A stretch of 64,000 nt of DNA from Methanothrix sp. (GTDB taxonomy: Archaea; Halobacteriota; Methanosarcinia; Methanotrichales; Methanotrichaceae): NCBI GenBank assembly GCA_029907715.1, contig JARYLI010000007.1, positions 1 through 64,000 of the forward strand, written 5' to 3'. The notes under the pieces were generated by a model. The model ran no database searches. It worked only from the letters and a program-made list of their open reading frames with translations, and was not told the origin of the DNA. Of this stretch, positions 1-9,099 are shown piece after piece; the stretch's first letter is position 1, and the number at the start of each line of letters is the position of its first letter. The translations under genes and the position numbers were made by a program.

Positions 1-253
1 TGGTTGTGTACTTGACACCGTTTGGCTCCTCGAGCTTGTTGCCCGTGATTGTCATTGTGATCTGCTCGTTGCCGATGCCGTCATCGATGTCGTAGTAGAA
101 GCCGGCGAAGTTCTGCGGATCCCAGGTGACTGTTGCACCATCCTTGACCTCCTGAACAGCACCACGGATCTCGACCCTATCGACTGCGCCGACTACCATC
201 GCTGTCGCTAGTACCGCTACCAGCGCTGTAATCATTATTGCAGTCTTATTCAT
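1..253 (-). CDS. S-layer duplication-domain protein, N-terminal part (cut by window edge)
   Basis: The first 84 codons read on the minus strand from ATG at 253, with an AGGAGGT ribosome site about 10 nt upstream; the gene continues past the window start. Residues 1-23 form a signal peptide (Lys followed by an Ala/Val/Leu-rich core ending near VVGA). The mature part begins VDRVEIRGAV and continues with WDPQNFAGFYYDIDDG, which is typical of the Methanosarcinales S-layer duplication domain (family knowledge). Such proteins form the paracrystalline cell surface or sheath layer. Only the start of the first domain is visible, so copy number and anchor cannot be judged. Family call is confident; the exact gene is not. 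Confidence 0.85.
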   Translation of the reverse strand, partial: MNKTAIMITALVAVLATAMVVGAVDRVEIRGAVQEVKDGATVTWDPQNFAGFYYDIDDGIGNEQITMTITGNKLEEPNGVKYTT

Positions 254-879
254 CTTTTAACCTCCTATCTTCCCATATCGGATTATTTTGCAACATACAG
301 TCTGATTATTCTTAAAACTATTGCCCCAGCAAAGTCTGGAATATGCCATACAGGGAATGCACTGCAGAGACCCTGTAGCATCAGCCTCACAGACTTATAG
401 CTTCATCACCCTCCATAAATTCCCCCTTTGATGGGAATTATAGCGTAGTGATAGAGTATTTCCCTATTATATCCTTTTTGGTCCTTGTACCGTGCTGTGC
501 ATATCGAACAGCACGCTCCTTGATCCTGAACTCCACCGGTGGTCTCCTGGAGTCATGTGCTCGTATCGCTGAGATCATGACGCATACGGCCTTGTGGGAA
601 AGCATCGAGATGTGTGGGCAGTTCTCAGTCTAATCAGCGTATCAGTGAGACCATGAATGCATGCGGCCTTGTGTGGGGGTCATGTGGTATCATGCAGGTG
701 CACGCTGATTCCCGATTGCAGGATTCGTGAGGTGTTTTGTGAAGGCCGCTGGTCTCTGAGGGGCTGTTCCTGTGAAACCCGCATTCTACAGAAAAGCACC
801 GAAATGGAGATCCTGGATCTCGTATTCGATGATTTGTGAAGATTCATGTGCTGAGTCATTCTACTCCAGTTGGGATCAT
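254..879. other. Non-coding leader and repeat-rich spacer
   Basis: No convincing gene. The part next to 253 is the presumed leader and promoter of the S-layer gene. Two imperfect direct repeats lie at about 563-597 and 639-675, sharing a GAGAYCATGA...GCGGCCTTGTG core. Short ORFs here lack ribosome sites and protein-like composition. Confidence 0.5.
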
Positions 880-1233
880 CACTCTCATGTTTTCAGCAAC
901 TTGGAGGCCATGCAGGGAGGTTGCATGCGTCATCGGTTAAGATCGACATGTGTAAAATTGGACTTAATAGTCTTATCTCGCCTCGGTACTGCTATCAGGA
1001 CTCAAGTCCACAAGCGGTCGATTTGAATCAACCTCTCCAATCTGGCACGGTCTCAATTTGTCAAATTTAGTGGTCAATATATTTACATAAAATCCTTAAC
1101 CGATGACCAATGAGGGAGGTTGCCTAATGCGCCCATCCGCTTGCCAGGCCTTCGACGCAGTCGAGGATAAGTCGAAACGAGCGCATAGCATGACTGCTGC
1201 CTCTTCGAGCAAGTCATCAGATGGATAAGAGCA
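880..1233 (+). repeat. Family B repeat, copy 1, interrupted by a family A element
   Basis: The left end is at about 880 (CACTCTCATG...CAGCAACTT) and the right end at about 1233 (AAGTCATCAGATGGATAAGAGC). The ends are imperfect inverted repeats. The sequence from 1123 to 1233 matches the uninterrupted copy at 41835-41990 closely. Family A copy 1 splits it at 924-1112. Without the insert and the duplicated target it is about 155 bp. Confidence 0.85.
924..1112 (-). mobile_element. Family A MITE-like element, copy 1 (189 bp)
   Basis: Ends are CATGCGTCATCGGTTAAG and, read from the other side, CATTGGTCATCGGTTAAG. It is flanked by a perfect 10-bp direct repeat, AGGAGGTTG preceded by AG (914-923 and 1113-1122), and sits inside a family B repeat. 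No transposase ORF. Orientation is opposite to copies 3, 4 and 5. Confidence 0.92.
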
Positions 1234-1376
1234 GAGATCATGTTATCTCCACGAATCCCAGACTTCGGAGAACAGGTTCTCGGTTGCATGGTATGCGATA
1301 GGGTTGAATGTTTTTGGTGCAAGTGATGCAAGCTGCGCTCTGGTTGACCGCATAACAAGAAAAGCATTTTAACGCC

Positions 1377-2411
1377 ATGCAGATATACAACAGCTGTATG
1401 ACATCCATCGTTTACCACCCCGTCTATCTCATGCACGAGACCCACGAGCACCCTGAAAGGAAGGAGCGACTGATAGCCATAATGGAGAGGATCGAGGCAG
1501 AGGGGTTGAATCCGAACAGAATCGAGCCCAGGCCCGCGTCCCTCGATAAGATCGAGGCCGTCCACTCGCGCCGCTACATCGAGCAGGTTAGGAGCATATG
1601 CGAGCGTGGGGGAGGCCGTCTCGATATAGACACGGTCCTCTCGAAGGACTCGTACGATGTCGCGCTCATGGCCGCGGGCGGCGTCTGCGCAGGCGTGGAC
1701 CACGTCATGAAGAAACCTGAGCCTGTGTTCGCCCTCGTCCGGCCTCCAGGGCATCACGCAACCCCGCACAGGGGCATGGGCTTCTGTGTCTTCAACAACG
1801 TTGCGATAGGCGCGAGGTACGCTCAATCCCTTGGGCTGAAAAAGGTGCTCATAGTCGACTGGGATGTGCATCACGGCAACGGCACGCAGGCGGTCTTCTA
1901 CGAGGACGACAGCGTGCTCTTCTTCTCCACCCACCAGCATCCGCACTACCCTGGCACCGGCAGGGTCACCGAGGTGGGCGATGGAAAGGGGAAGGGGTTC
2001 ACTGTTAACGTCCCCCTCTCCCCCGGCGTGGACGACAGCGGGTACATGGCAGTGTACAGGGAGATACTGCTGCCTGTGGCGGATGAATTCAGGCCGGACA
2101 TTGTTTTCATATCAGCTGGCTTCGACCCGCACCAGATGGACCCGCTGGGAGGGATGCGCCTCACGAAGTACGGCTTCGGCGCGCTCGCAGGACTGGTGAA
2201 GGATATAGCTGAAAGGCACGCAGGAGGGCGACTTGTCGCATCGCTCGAGGGCGGCTACCGCCTTGAAACCCTCTCAGAGTCGGTTGTCTCGGTCCTCAGG
2301 GCCTTCCAGGGGGATGTTCCTGATGTGATGCCTTTAAAGGATGCACAGCTCACCCGCCGGATCGAGGAGGTCAAGAGCGTCCAGAAAGCATACTGGAGGA
2401 GCCTCGCCTGA
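1377..2411 (+). CDS. Histone deacetylase family protein (class II / acetylpolyamine amidohydrolase-like)
   Basis: A 344-residue zinc amidohydrolase of the HDAC fold, the usual length for archaeal members. Catalytic landmarks are present: RPPGHHA (about 122-128), DWDVHHGNGT (161-170, zinc ligands Asp163 and His165), SAGFDPH (third zinc ligand near Asp250), a YPGTG loop, and LEGGYRLE near the C terminus. The reaction is expected to be removal of acetyl groups from lysine, polyamine or a related amine; the substrate cannot be told. ATG at 1398 (MTSIVYHP) aligns better with the family than ATG at 1377, and no clear ribosome site decides between them. The gene ends one base before the convergent cca gene. 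Confidence 0.93.
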   Translation: MQIYNSCMTSIVYHPVYLMHETHEHPERKERLIAIMERIEAEGLNPNRIEPRPASLDKIEAVHSRRYIEQVRSICERGGGRLDIDTVLSKDSYDVALMAAGGVCAGVDHVMKKPEPVFALVRPPGHHATPHRGMGFCVFNNVAIGARYAQSLGLKKVLIVDWDVHHGNGTQAVFYEDDSVLFFSTHQHPHYPGTGRVTEVGDGKGKGFTVNVPLSPGVDDSGYMAVYREILLPVADEFRPDIVFISAGFDPHQMDPLGGMRLTKYGFGALAGLVKDIAERHAGGRLVASLEGGYRLETLSESVVSVLRAFQGDVPDVMPLKDAQLTRRIEEVKSVQKAYWRSLA

Positions 2412-2412
2412 G

Positions 2413-3645
2413 TCAGCAGATCCGGACTTTTTTTGTTAGATAGGCTGTGAGGAACTCCGCGAGATCCTCGTCCATCATCTCGATGATCTCGCGCGTTGAT
2501 AGCGCTCTCACCCTGCCGGAGGAGAGATGCTTCCCGAGGGATATCCTGTGGATCTCACCCTTGAGCAGATCCACAGCCCGCCTGTATCTCCTCGGGATCT
2601 CGACGACGAGCCTGCCATCATCGATGTAGGGCCCTGAGAGCGGCGAGGGATTGCCCCTCACAAACCTGGATGCGTGCTCCGCCTCCCAGACCGGCGGGCC
2701 GGTGTGTCTCCTCACAGACGGCAGCTCCCAGATCGAGAGCTCGAGGAGGAGGCGCGCCCTGACATCCCCTCCGCGAACGAGATCCACATCGCTCCTCAGC
2801 ACCTGGAAACCCTCCCTCTCAAGAAGACCCCTCACCGCAGCCTCTGCCTTTCTCATCTGCGGGTACAGAACATCATCGACCATATCCGGTGCGCTGATCT
2901 CCAGAAGCACGAACTCCGTCCCCCTCCGCGCGATCTCAGCTCTGATCTCATCAGGATGCATCCTCTGAACCTCTGGCGGGAAGAAGAAGCTGATATCCGG
3001 GGAATTCAGGAAGCATCTCGCCGCTGCGACGAACTGGAACATCCTGTCGAGGGTCAGGGCAGCGGCCACGTTCCTGTTCGGATCCACAGGATCTATGACC
3101 ACCAGTGGCCCACTTATATCTGCGCCCTGCGCAAGGTCTATCCTCGTTCCGGGCCGCCAGGAGCTCGCCCCCTCCAGGACTCTGAGGAATGAGCCGTAGT
3201 GGATCACGAGAAGCTCAGCCAGGTATCCGGAGAATCCGCCTGTTCTCAGGTCAGAGCCGTAGACTCCGACGCCCTTCATGAACTGTTTGAGGAGACGAAC
3301 ATCATCCTCCATGCCTTTTATCCGCTCTGAGACGTAGCGCGAATGGAACGGAGTTCTGTCGACAGCGGATTTTATCCTGGAGGGGTCGCTGACATCGTAG
3401 CACGGCACGAGATCCACATCGAATCCATCGATCCGAGCATGAACATAAGCATGCTCCGCGTACCTCTCCTCGTGCTCGGGAGCTATCTCCCTTGCGATCT
3501 CGAGGGCAGCGGTGATATCCCCATCCTCCGGCACCGCGAGGAATATGTCGATATCGCGATCCCCTGAGAGCCAGGTGTTTCTGGCCGCAGATCCGACAAG
3601 GATACCGCGACATGCCACGCCCTTCGCCCCTGCGACCTCCCCCAC
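2413..3645 (-). CDS. cca: CCA-adding enzyme (tRNA nucleotidyltransferase), archaeal class I
   Basis: Adds or repairs the 3' CCA of tRNA, needed here because the tRNA genes in the window do not encode CCA. The nucleotidyltransferase motif GSAARNTWLSGDRDIDIF carries the two metal-binding aspartates, followed by VDLVPCY, IKSAVDRTPFH and RLLKQFMKG, all typical of archaeal CCA enzymes. The GTG at 3645 is the first usual start codon, but the same frame upstream to about 3735 reads [17 protein letters not shown] and onward, which matches the expected N-terminal helix. That stretch contains no ATG, GTG or TTG before the upstream stop, so translation probably begins at an unusual codon or the sequence holds an error. 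It is the last gene of an ilvD-thpR-cca operon and overlaps thpR if extended. Confidence 0.93.
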   Translation of the reverse strand: MGEVAGAKGVACRGILVGSAARNTWLSGDRDIDIFLAVPEDGDITAALEIAREIAPEHEERYAEHAYVHARIDGFDVDLVPCYDVSDPSRIKSAVDRTPFHSRYVSERIKGMEDDVRLLKQFMKGVGVYGSDLRTGGFSGYLAELLVIHYGSFLRVLEGASSWRPGTRIDLAQGADISGPLVVIDPVDPNRNVAAALTLDRMFQFVAAARCFLNSPDISFFFPPEVQRMHPDEIRAEIARRGTEFVLLEISAPDMVDDVLYPQMRKAEAAVRGLLEREGFQVLRSDVDLVRGGDVRARLLLELSIWELPSVRRHTGPPVWEAEHASRFVRGNPSPLSGPYIDDGRLVVEIPRRYRRAVDLLKGEIHRISLGKHLSSGRVRALSTREIIEMMDEDLAEFLTAYLTKKVRIC

Positions 3646-3721
3646 CCTCCTGAGAAGATATGATGAGATCCTCTCGAGCTGCCTGCGCTCCTCCTCTGAT
3701 GGCTTTATCCTTCTGAGGACC

Positions 3722-4255
3722 TCACGGAGAAGCTCTGAACTCTGCGATGTCCTCGTAGATCGGCCCCCTCGGTGTCAGAGTGCTCTTCTTGAGAACGAAC
3801 CTGTCCACAGTGAACTCGCCGAGATCGATATCAGATATGCCTGATATCCTGTCAGAGAGAAGACGGCTCAGCGACGGATCCTTCACCCTGGCCAGGGTCG
3901 CGTGCGCGCTGAACTTCTTGTCGCGTTCAAATCCAAAGGGCTCGAGCGCGGTGTCCACGGCACGCGCCAGCTCCTCGAAAGAGCCTGTGGCGCCCAGCCA
4001 GATTACCCTGATGGATCTCCCGGGGAACGCGCCGACGCCCGTGATGCGCGCCTGGAATGGCGAGAACCTCACGCGCGCCAGCGCCTCTCTGATCTCGGCG
4101 ACCCTGCCCTCCGGCACCTCCCCCAGAAACTTCAGGGTTATGTGCACCAGCTCTGGATCGACGAGCTTTAGCCCGTCCATCGCGATCGCCTGCTGTATCG
4201 CCGGCACTCCTCTCTTAATCTCCTCCGGCAGATCGACAGCGACAAAGCATCTCAT
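3722..4255 (-). CDS. thpR: RNA 2',3'-cyclic phosphodiesterase (ThpR / LigT family)
   Basis: A 177-residue 2H phosphoesterase with both catalytic HxT motifs: HIT at 38-40 and HAT at 118-120. Family members open 2',3'-cyclic phosphates on RNA to 2'-phosphates. Residues [13 protein letters not shown] at the start and the full domain length support the ATG at 4255. The start overlaps the ilvD stop by four bases (ATGA), so translation is probably coupled. The 3' end runs into the conserved 5' extension of cca. Co-location with cca points to a role at tRNA or other RNA ends (inference). Confidence 0.93.
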   Translation of the reverse strand: MRCFVAVDLPEEIKRGVPAIQQAIAMDGLKLVDPELVHITLKFLGEVPEGRVAEIREALARVRFSPFQARITGVGAFPGRSIRVIWLGATGSFEELARAVDTALEPFGFERDKKFSAHATLARVKDPSLSRLLSDRISGISDIDLGEFTVDRFVLKKSTLTPRGPIYEDIAEFRASP

Positions 4256-5898
4256 CTCAGAACTCCGCCCTTGCTCGCAGACGTCACAGACCTTCTGTAC
4301 CTCTCCAGGACACCACCCCTCACCCTCGGCTCAGGCGGTCTCCATGACGCACGCCTTCTCTCCAGGACATCCTCAGCAACAAGCAGATCCAGCCTTCTGT
4401 TCGGTATGTCTATGGAGATCATGTCACCGTTCTCGACGAGCGCTATCGGACCGCCGACTGCTGCCTCAGGGGAGACGTGGCCTATGCACGGCCCGCGCGT
4501 GCCGCCGCTGAACCTGCCGTCTGTGATCAACGCCACGGACTCGCTGAGGCCTGCGCCTGCAATCGCGGACGTCGGCGCCAGAGTCTCCCTCATCCCGGGA
4601 CCTCCCTTCGGCCCCTCGTATCTTATTATGACGACATCCCCGGCCCTGACCTCTCCGCTCAGTATACCCTTCATCGACTCCTCCTCGGAGTCGTAGACGA
4701 CTGCAGGACCCCTGTGCACTAGCATCTTCTTCGAGACCGCGGTCTGCTTGACCACAGAGCCCTCAGGTGCCAGGCTTCCCCTGAGTATCGCGATCCCGCC
4801 CTCAGGATGCACAGGCTTTTCCAGGGTTGCTATGACCTCCGCGTTCGTCAGTGGGTTGACGGGTCTGAACTCCGCGAGCACTGCGCCGAGCGTCTTTCCT
4901 GTGACAGTGAGGACGCTCAGGTCCAGCCTGGATGAGAGACGCTGCATCACGGCAGGTATGCCACCTGCTCGATCCAGATCCAGCATGTGATAGGGTCCTC
5001 CAGGCCGGAGATTGACCAGATGCGGCGTCTCCCTGCTCAGCCTGTCGAAGACATCCAGTTCCAGATCGATCCCAAACTCAGCAGCTATTGCTGGAAGGTG
5101 AAGCGCTGTGTTTGTGGAACCTCCGATGGCCATGTCGACCCTGACTGCGTTCTCGAACGACTCCCGCGAGACGATCTTTCTCGCAGTGAGGCCTTTCTTC
5201 ACGAGCTCCACTATCTTCATGCCGGAGAGCTTGGCGATGCGCATCTTCCTGGCATCCACAGCGTGCGCTGTCGCGCATCCCGGGAGGCTCAATCCAAGGG
5301 CTTCAGTCATGCACGCCATCGAGTTCGCTGTGAAGAGGCCTGCGCATGAGCCTGCGCCAGGGCATGCGAGGTCCTCAAGGATCGGTATCGCCTCGCCCCC
5401 CTTCTGCCACTCCTCGAAGACGTTGATCAGATCGAGCTCACGATCGCATGCGAATCCTGGAAGCATCGGGCCGCCCGTCACGACTATGGTCGGGAGATCA
5501 AGACGCCCAGCTGCCATGAGATGCCCGGGGACGATCTTGTCGCATGTCGGTATCAGAACGAGACCGTCCAGCTGGTGCGCCTGGGCCATGATCTCTATCG
5601 AGTCCTCGATGAGCTCCCTCGATGGGAGGGAGTACCGCATGCCGCCATGACCCATCGCGATCCCGTCGCAAACGCCGATCGTCTGGAACTCGAACGGCAC
5701 ACCTCCTGCGATCCTTATGCCTGCCTTCACAGCCTCTGCGATCCTGTCGAGATGTATGTGTCCGGGGATGAACTCATTCGCAGAGTTCGCAACGCCTATG
5801 AACGGTCTTTTGATCTCATCGTCGGTGATGCCCATCGCCTTGAGAAGTGCGCGATGCGGCGCCCTCTCAGGTCCTGACTTGGTGATATCGCTCCTCAT
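4252..5898 (-). CDS. ilvD: Dihydroxy-acid dehydratase
   Basis: Fourth step of branched-chain amino acid synthesis: dehydrates 2,3-dihydroxy acids to 2-oxo acids with an iron-sulfur cluster. About 548 residues, normal for the family. Motifs seen: PTCDKIVPG (first cluster cysteine), CPGAGSCAG (second), [12 protein letters not shown], and [14 protein letters not shown] near the C terminus. ATG at 5898 gives the family N terminus [19 protein letters not shown]; a GTG directly upstream at 5901 would add one residue. It is first in the operon with thpR and cca. A palindrome overlapping the likely TATA box lies at 5921-5937. No ilvBN or ilvC is in the window. Confidence 0.97.
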   Translation of the reverse strand: MRSDITKSGPERAPHRALLKAMGITDDEIKRPFIGVANSANEFIPGHIHLDRIAEAVKAGIRIAGGVPFEFQTIGVCDGIAMGHGGMRYSLPSRELIEDSIEIMAQAHQLDGLVLIPTCDKIVPGHLMAAGRLDLPTIVVTGGPMLPGFACDRELDLINVFEEWQKGGEAIPILEDLACPGAGSCAGLFTANSMACMTEALGLSLPGCATAHAVDARKMRIAKLSGMKIVELVKKGLTARKIVSRESFENAVRVDMAIGGSTNTALHLPAIAAEFGIDLELDVFDRLSRETPHLVNLRPGGPYHMLDLDRAGGIPAVMQRLSSRLDLSVLTVTGKTLGAVLAEFRPVNPLTNAEVIATLEKPVHPEGGIAILRGSLAPEGSVVKQTAVSKKMLVHRGPAVVYDSEEESMKGILSGEVRAGDVVIIRYEGPKGGPGMRETLAPTSAIAGAGLSESVALITDGRFSGGTRGPCIGHVSPEAAVGGPIALVENGDMISIDIPNRRLDLLVAEDVLERRRASWRPPEPRVRGGVLERYRRSVTSASKGGVLR

Positions 5899-5920
5899 CA
5901 CGATCCCAGACCGGCTCTGC

Positions 5921-5937
5921 CCGCTTAGTATAAGCGG
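5921..5937 (-). promoter_or_regulatory. Palindrome over the presumed ilvD TATA box
   Basis: CCGCTTA-GTA-TAAGCGG is a perfect 7-bp inverted repeat with a 3-bp centre. On the minus strand its middle reads CTTATACTAAG, about 30 bp before the ilvD ATG, where an archaeal TATA box is expected. A repressor site is plausible (inference). Confidence 0.5.
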
Positions 5938-6024
5938 CTTTCGCGAAATCTGGGGAAAACCATTCGCACAGACGCTGCGCGGTAAAAATCGCTTGTCTCA
6001 AACAAAACTCAGGATGTCCGAGTG

Positions 6025-6033
6025 TATATATAG
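6025..6033 (+). promoter_or_regulatory. TATA box for the symporter gene
   Basis: TATATATAG about 39 bp upstream of the TTG start at 6068. Transcription would begin near 6054, leaving a leader of roughly 14 nt that holds a GGTGG ribosome site. Confidence 0.6.
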
Positions 6034-6067
6034 AGGGTATGTTTTAGTGGCCCAGCGGTGGTATCGC

Positions 6068-7969
6068 TTGGATCCATATCACATATTCCTCCTCGTCCTG
6101 GGTGCATATATTTCTGTCCTCATCGTAATAGGATTCGTCTCATCAAGGCGACAGGGCTCGGTGACGGAGTTCTGGCTTGCTAGCAGGGAGCTGGGGGCGT
6201 CCTCCCTCGGGTTCTCAGCTGCAGCATCATGGCTGACAGCAAGCGCTTTACTTCTTTCCACAGGGCTCTTCATGCTCATAGGCGTCAGCTCGATATGGGT
6301 GTGGGTATTTCCGAACATAGCTGCGCTGGCGATCATAGCGCTGATCGCAGGCAGGATCAAGCGCATACCTGCGATGACCCAGCCTGAGCTTCTGGAGATA
6401 AGATACGATCCAATGGTCAGAGCTCCGGTCGCGGTGGCGATAACGATAATGATGATTCTCTTCTCAGTGGTTGATTTCATCGGGTTCAAGCTCGTTCTGG
6501 GGACTTTCTTCGGGGTCGAGCCACTGTACGCGGTTCTGATCATGGCGGTGTCCGTGGCGCTCTACGTCAGCCTCGGTGGGTTCAGAGCGGTTGTCTGGAC
6601 CGACAGGGTCCAGTACATCTTCCTGGCAGGGCTCGCGGTTGTTGTGGCGATTCTCTCCCTGAAGCTCTCGGCAGATCGGGGCGCATCCATCATCGCGGAG
6701 AGCGCTGCCCTCGGTGGGGAGTGGTGGAACCCGTTCATGATGGGGGGCGTGCTCGGCGCCCTTGTCTTCCAGCTCGCCCTGCTCCCCGGCTGGATCGCGG
6801 AGCAGGACCCGTGGCAGAGGGTCTGGGCCGCGCGCGATGAGAGAAGCGCGAGGATGGGCTTGCTCCTGGGGTCGATGCTTCTCGCGATCGTTTACGGCGC
6901 ATGCTTCCTCACGGCGATAGCCCTGCGCGCGATCTACCCGCTCCCTGAGGGCGAGGTGGAGGCTGAGATGCTGTACCTCAGGTTCATCTCCGAGAACGTG
7001 CCACCTGCAGCAGTCGCGCTGCTCACAATAGGATTCGCTGCTGCGTCCATGTCGTGCACAGACACCTTTGCGACATCTGGCGCGTCCTGCATTGTCAGGG
7101 ACATCTTCCAGAGGTTCGTCAAACCGGATGCCACGATGCGGGAGATGCTGGTGATCAGCAGGCTGCTTGTGGTCCTGATGATCTTCATCTCAGCATTCAT
7201 CGCGCTGAATGTGGAGAGCATAATGGAGGCTGTGATAATAGCCACGGTGATAGGGACGACATCTTACTTCTTCCCGATCGTCGGCGGGCTTTACTGGAAG
7301 AGGGCCACATCCTGGGGCGCGCTTGCAGCTGTCATCGTCGGTGGCGTGACACAGATCGTGATGATCGCGTATGAGAAGTTCATTTTTGGGGAGCCACTCG
7401 ACACGATCTCTCCACTCCTCACAGAGCACGGCGTGCTCGTCGGCCTGACTCTGAGCGCATCGGTATTCGCGATCGTCTCCCTTCTCACACCGCCCACCGA
7501 CGACAGGAGGCTTGCGCCATTCTTCTCAGATGTCGCGGACAGGCTCTTCGGTGGAGCCATGATCACAGTTGACAGGGAGAACTCACGGTATCCCATGATA
7601 ATGAGAATGATAGAGGAGAGGGACTTCGGCGAGAGGGCGCATCTCGATCTCATTCTCAGGGTTAACCCGCTGAAGGCGGATGGTGCCCAGATCAGGGGGG
7701 AGATGCACTGGGACAGGCTCATCGAGGACCTGAGATCCAGGCATCCTGAGTGGTACACCCCGACCGGTAGCCACATCGCTTACAGGCTCTCACAGCATGA
7801 CATGCTCGCGTGCGTGAAGCTCTACAGGGGCGATGATATGGAGATACGGCTCTCAGCTGAACCCAGGCTCTCCTCCAGAGAGAGGTTCAGGGATGAGATG
7901 TACCTCGCGGTCGAGGAGATAGAGGAGTCGCTTCTGAGCATGGGTTACACGACCTCACTGCCCGCATGA
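6068..7969 (+). CDS. Sodium:solute symporter family protein with C-terminal soluble domain
   Basis: A membrane transporter of the SSS (LeuT-fold) family. The start is TTG at 6068 (MDPYHIFLLVLGAY), chosen from the TATA box position and GGTGG at 6057; GTG at 6047 is possible. The reading frame also stays open upstream, but that part is antisense to ilvD. About 12-13 hydrophobic segments span the first 500 residues, with family features such as SAAASWLTASALLLSTG near TM2 and SLGGFRAVVWTDRVQ. The last 110-130 residues are hydrophilic, with no membrane segment and no domain I recognise. The substrate is unknown; it is only distantly similar to the second SSS gene at 62265. Its stop overlaps the next start. 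Confidence 0.9.
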   Translation: MDPYHIFLLVLGAYISVLIVIGFVSSRRQGSVTEFWLASRELGASSLGFSAAASWLTASALLLSTGLFMLIGVSSIWVWVFPNIAALAIIALIAGRIKRIPAMTQPELLEIRYDPMVRAPVAVAITIMMILFSVVDFIGFKLVLGTFFGVEPLYAVLIMAVSVALYVSLGGFRAVVWTDRVQYIFLAGLAVVVAILSLKLSADRGASIIAESAALGGEWWNPFMMGGVLGALVFQLALLPGWIAEQDPWQRVWAARDERSARMGLLLGSMLLAIVYGACFLTAIALRAIYPLPEGEVEAEMLYLRFISENVPPAAVALLTIGFAAASMSCTDTFATSGASCIVRDIFQRFVKPDATMREMLVISRLLVVLMIFISAFIALNVESIMEAVIIATVIGTTSYFFPIVGGLYWKRATSWGALAAVIVGGVTQIVMIAYEKFIFGEPLDTISPLLTEHGVLVGLTLSASVFAIVSLLTPPTDDRRLAPFFSDVADRLFGGAMITVDRENSRYPMIMRMIEERDFGERAHLDLILRVNPLKADGAQIRGEMHWDRLIEDLRSRHPEWYTPTGSHIAYRLSQHDMLACVKLYRGDDMEIRLSAEPRLSSRERFRDEMYLAVEEIEESLLSMGYTTSLPA

Positions 7970-9099
7970 GGATAACAGTCGTCGGCGCTGGGCCCGCTGG
8001 ATCCACAGCTGCAGAGACCGCGGCAGGGCTCGGCGCAGAGGTCATTCTTGTGGAGAGAAGAATGGAGATAGGCAGCCCTGTCCAGTGCGGTGGGTTCATA
8101 CCTGAGGCCTCCGAGCTCACTGATCTGCTGCCTGATGCTCGTCTCCCAGAGACGCTCGTAGAGATCCCGGAGAGGTTCATCCTGAACAGGACAAAGGTCC
8201 AGCGGCTCTACGCGCCCTCCGGGAGATATGCGGAGTTCCCGGTCGCGGGAAGGTGCGTGGACCGGCGCAGCTTCGACAGATATCTTGCGCATCGCGCAGC
8301 TCGCGCTGGAGCACGCCTGATCGTCGGCACAGAGGCTGAGGTTCGCGGCCAGTCGGTATGCCTTAAGGGCAGGCGCGAGGGTGTCATCGATGCGGATGTG
8401 GTCATCGGCGCGGACGGCCCCATGTCCGCAGTGGCCAGGGCGATAGGCGCCATCCAGAGGGACGAGCCCGGGATATGCCTGGAGTACGAGATGGTTGATG
8501 TCGATATCGACAGGGACGCGGCAGAGATGTACTTCGGCGAGAGGTGGGCGCCCGGAGGCTACGCATGGATAATACCTCTGGGCGATGATATCGCGAATGT
8601 GGGTGTGGGAGTTAGGAGGTCCTACATCCGCGGGGAGATTGATCTCCCTCTTATTCTGAGGAGATTCGTGGAGGAGCATCCGCATGCCGGCAGAATTCTC
8701 AGAAAGGGCGAGATCGTCGCAGTTATGAGGGGGATCGTGCCCTCGGGCGGGATGCCTGAAATAATACAGAGCGGGAGGTTTCTGCTCGCAGGAGATGCCG
8801 CGGGCCATGTGATGGCGACCAGCGGTGGGGGGGTGCCCCTGGCGATGGTTGCAGGCAGGATAGCAGGGGAGGTCGCCGCAGCGCATGATCTGGATGCCTA
8901 CACATCCAGGATCGAGAGGGAGCTGGGCGCCCCCCTCAGGGGCTCTGTGATGATAAGAAGAATCGTGGACAGGGCCATGAGGAGCGACAGGTCGATGGAT
9001 GTGGTATTCTCCCTGCTGGATCCGATGATGATGAAGGACATCCAGCGCGGCCGCCTGCCCGCGCCTCTTGAAAGGCTCCGGTCGATGTTTACGCTTTGA
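7966..9099 (+). CDS. Geranylgeranyl reductase family FAD-dependent protein
   Basis: A 377-residue flavoprotein. The N-terminal dinucleotide-binding motif GAGPAGSTAAETAAGLG is followed by the family-specific PVQCGGFIPE segment. DADVVIGADGPMSAVAR and the second FAD motif LLAGDAAGHVMATSGGGVPLA follow further on. Archaeal members hydrogenate the double bonds of geranylgeranyl chains in ether lipids, acting at the membrane; several paralogs usually occur, so exact lipid specificity is open. The ATG overlaps the symporter stop by four bases. The 3' end overlaps the convergent rps6e gene by 11 bp. Confidence 0.92.
   Translation: MRITVVGAGPAGSTAAETAAGLGAEVILVERRMEIGSPVQCGGFIPEASELTDLLPDARLPETLVEIPERFILNRTKVQRLYAPSGRYAEFPVAGRCVDRRSFDRYLAHRAARAGARLIVGTEAEVRGQSVCLKGRREGVIDADVVIGADGPMSAVARAIGAIQRDEPGICLEYEMVDVDIDRDAAEMYFGERWAPGGYAWIIPLGDDIANVGVGVRRSYIRGEIDLPLILRRFVEEHPHAGRILRKGEIVAVMRGIVPSGGMPEIIQSGRFLLAGDAAGHVMATSGGGVPLAMVAGRIAGEVAAAHDLDAYTSRIERELGAPLRGSVMIRRIVDRAMRSDRSMDVVFSLLDPMMMKDIQRGRLPAPLERLRSMFTL

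Noticed and set aside
657-1070. Short overlapping ORFs in the repeat region, and matching ORFs inside other family A copies
   Set aside because: The frames are not kept among the copies, no ribosome sites, and the sequence is explained by mobile repeats.
880-1233. Considered as CRISPR or tandem array
   Set aside because: Copies are dispersed and not regularly spaced; there are no spacers and no cas genes.
5717-6067. N-terminal extension of the symporter frame over ilvD
   Set aside because: It is antisense to ilvD, lies upstream of the TATA box at 6025, and has no family similarity.
7945-8886. Long minus-strand ORF opposite the geranylgeranyl reductase
   Set aside because: Shadow of a GC-rich coding region; Cys/His/Arg-rich with no motif.
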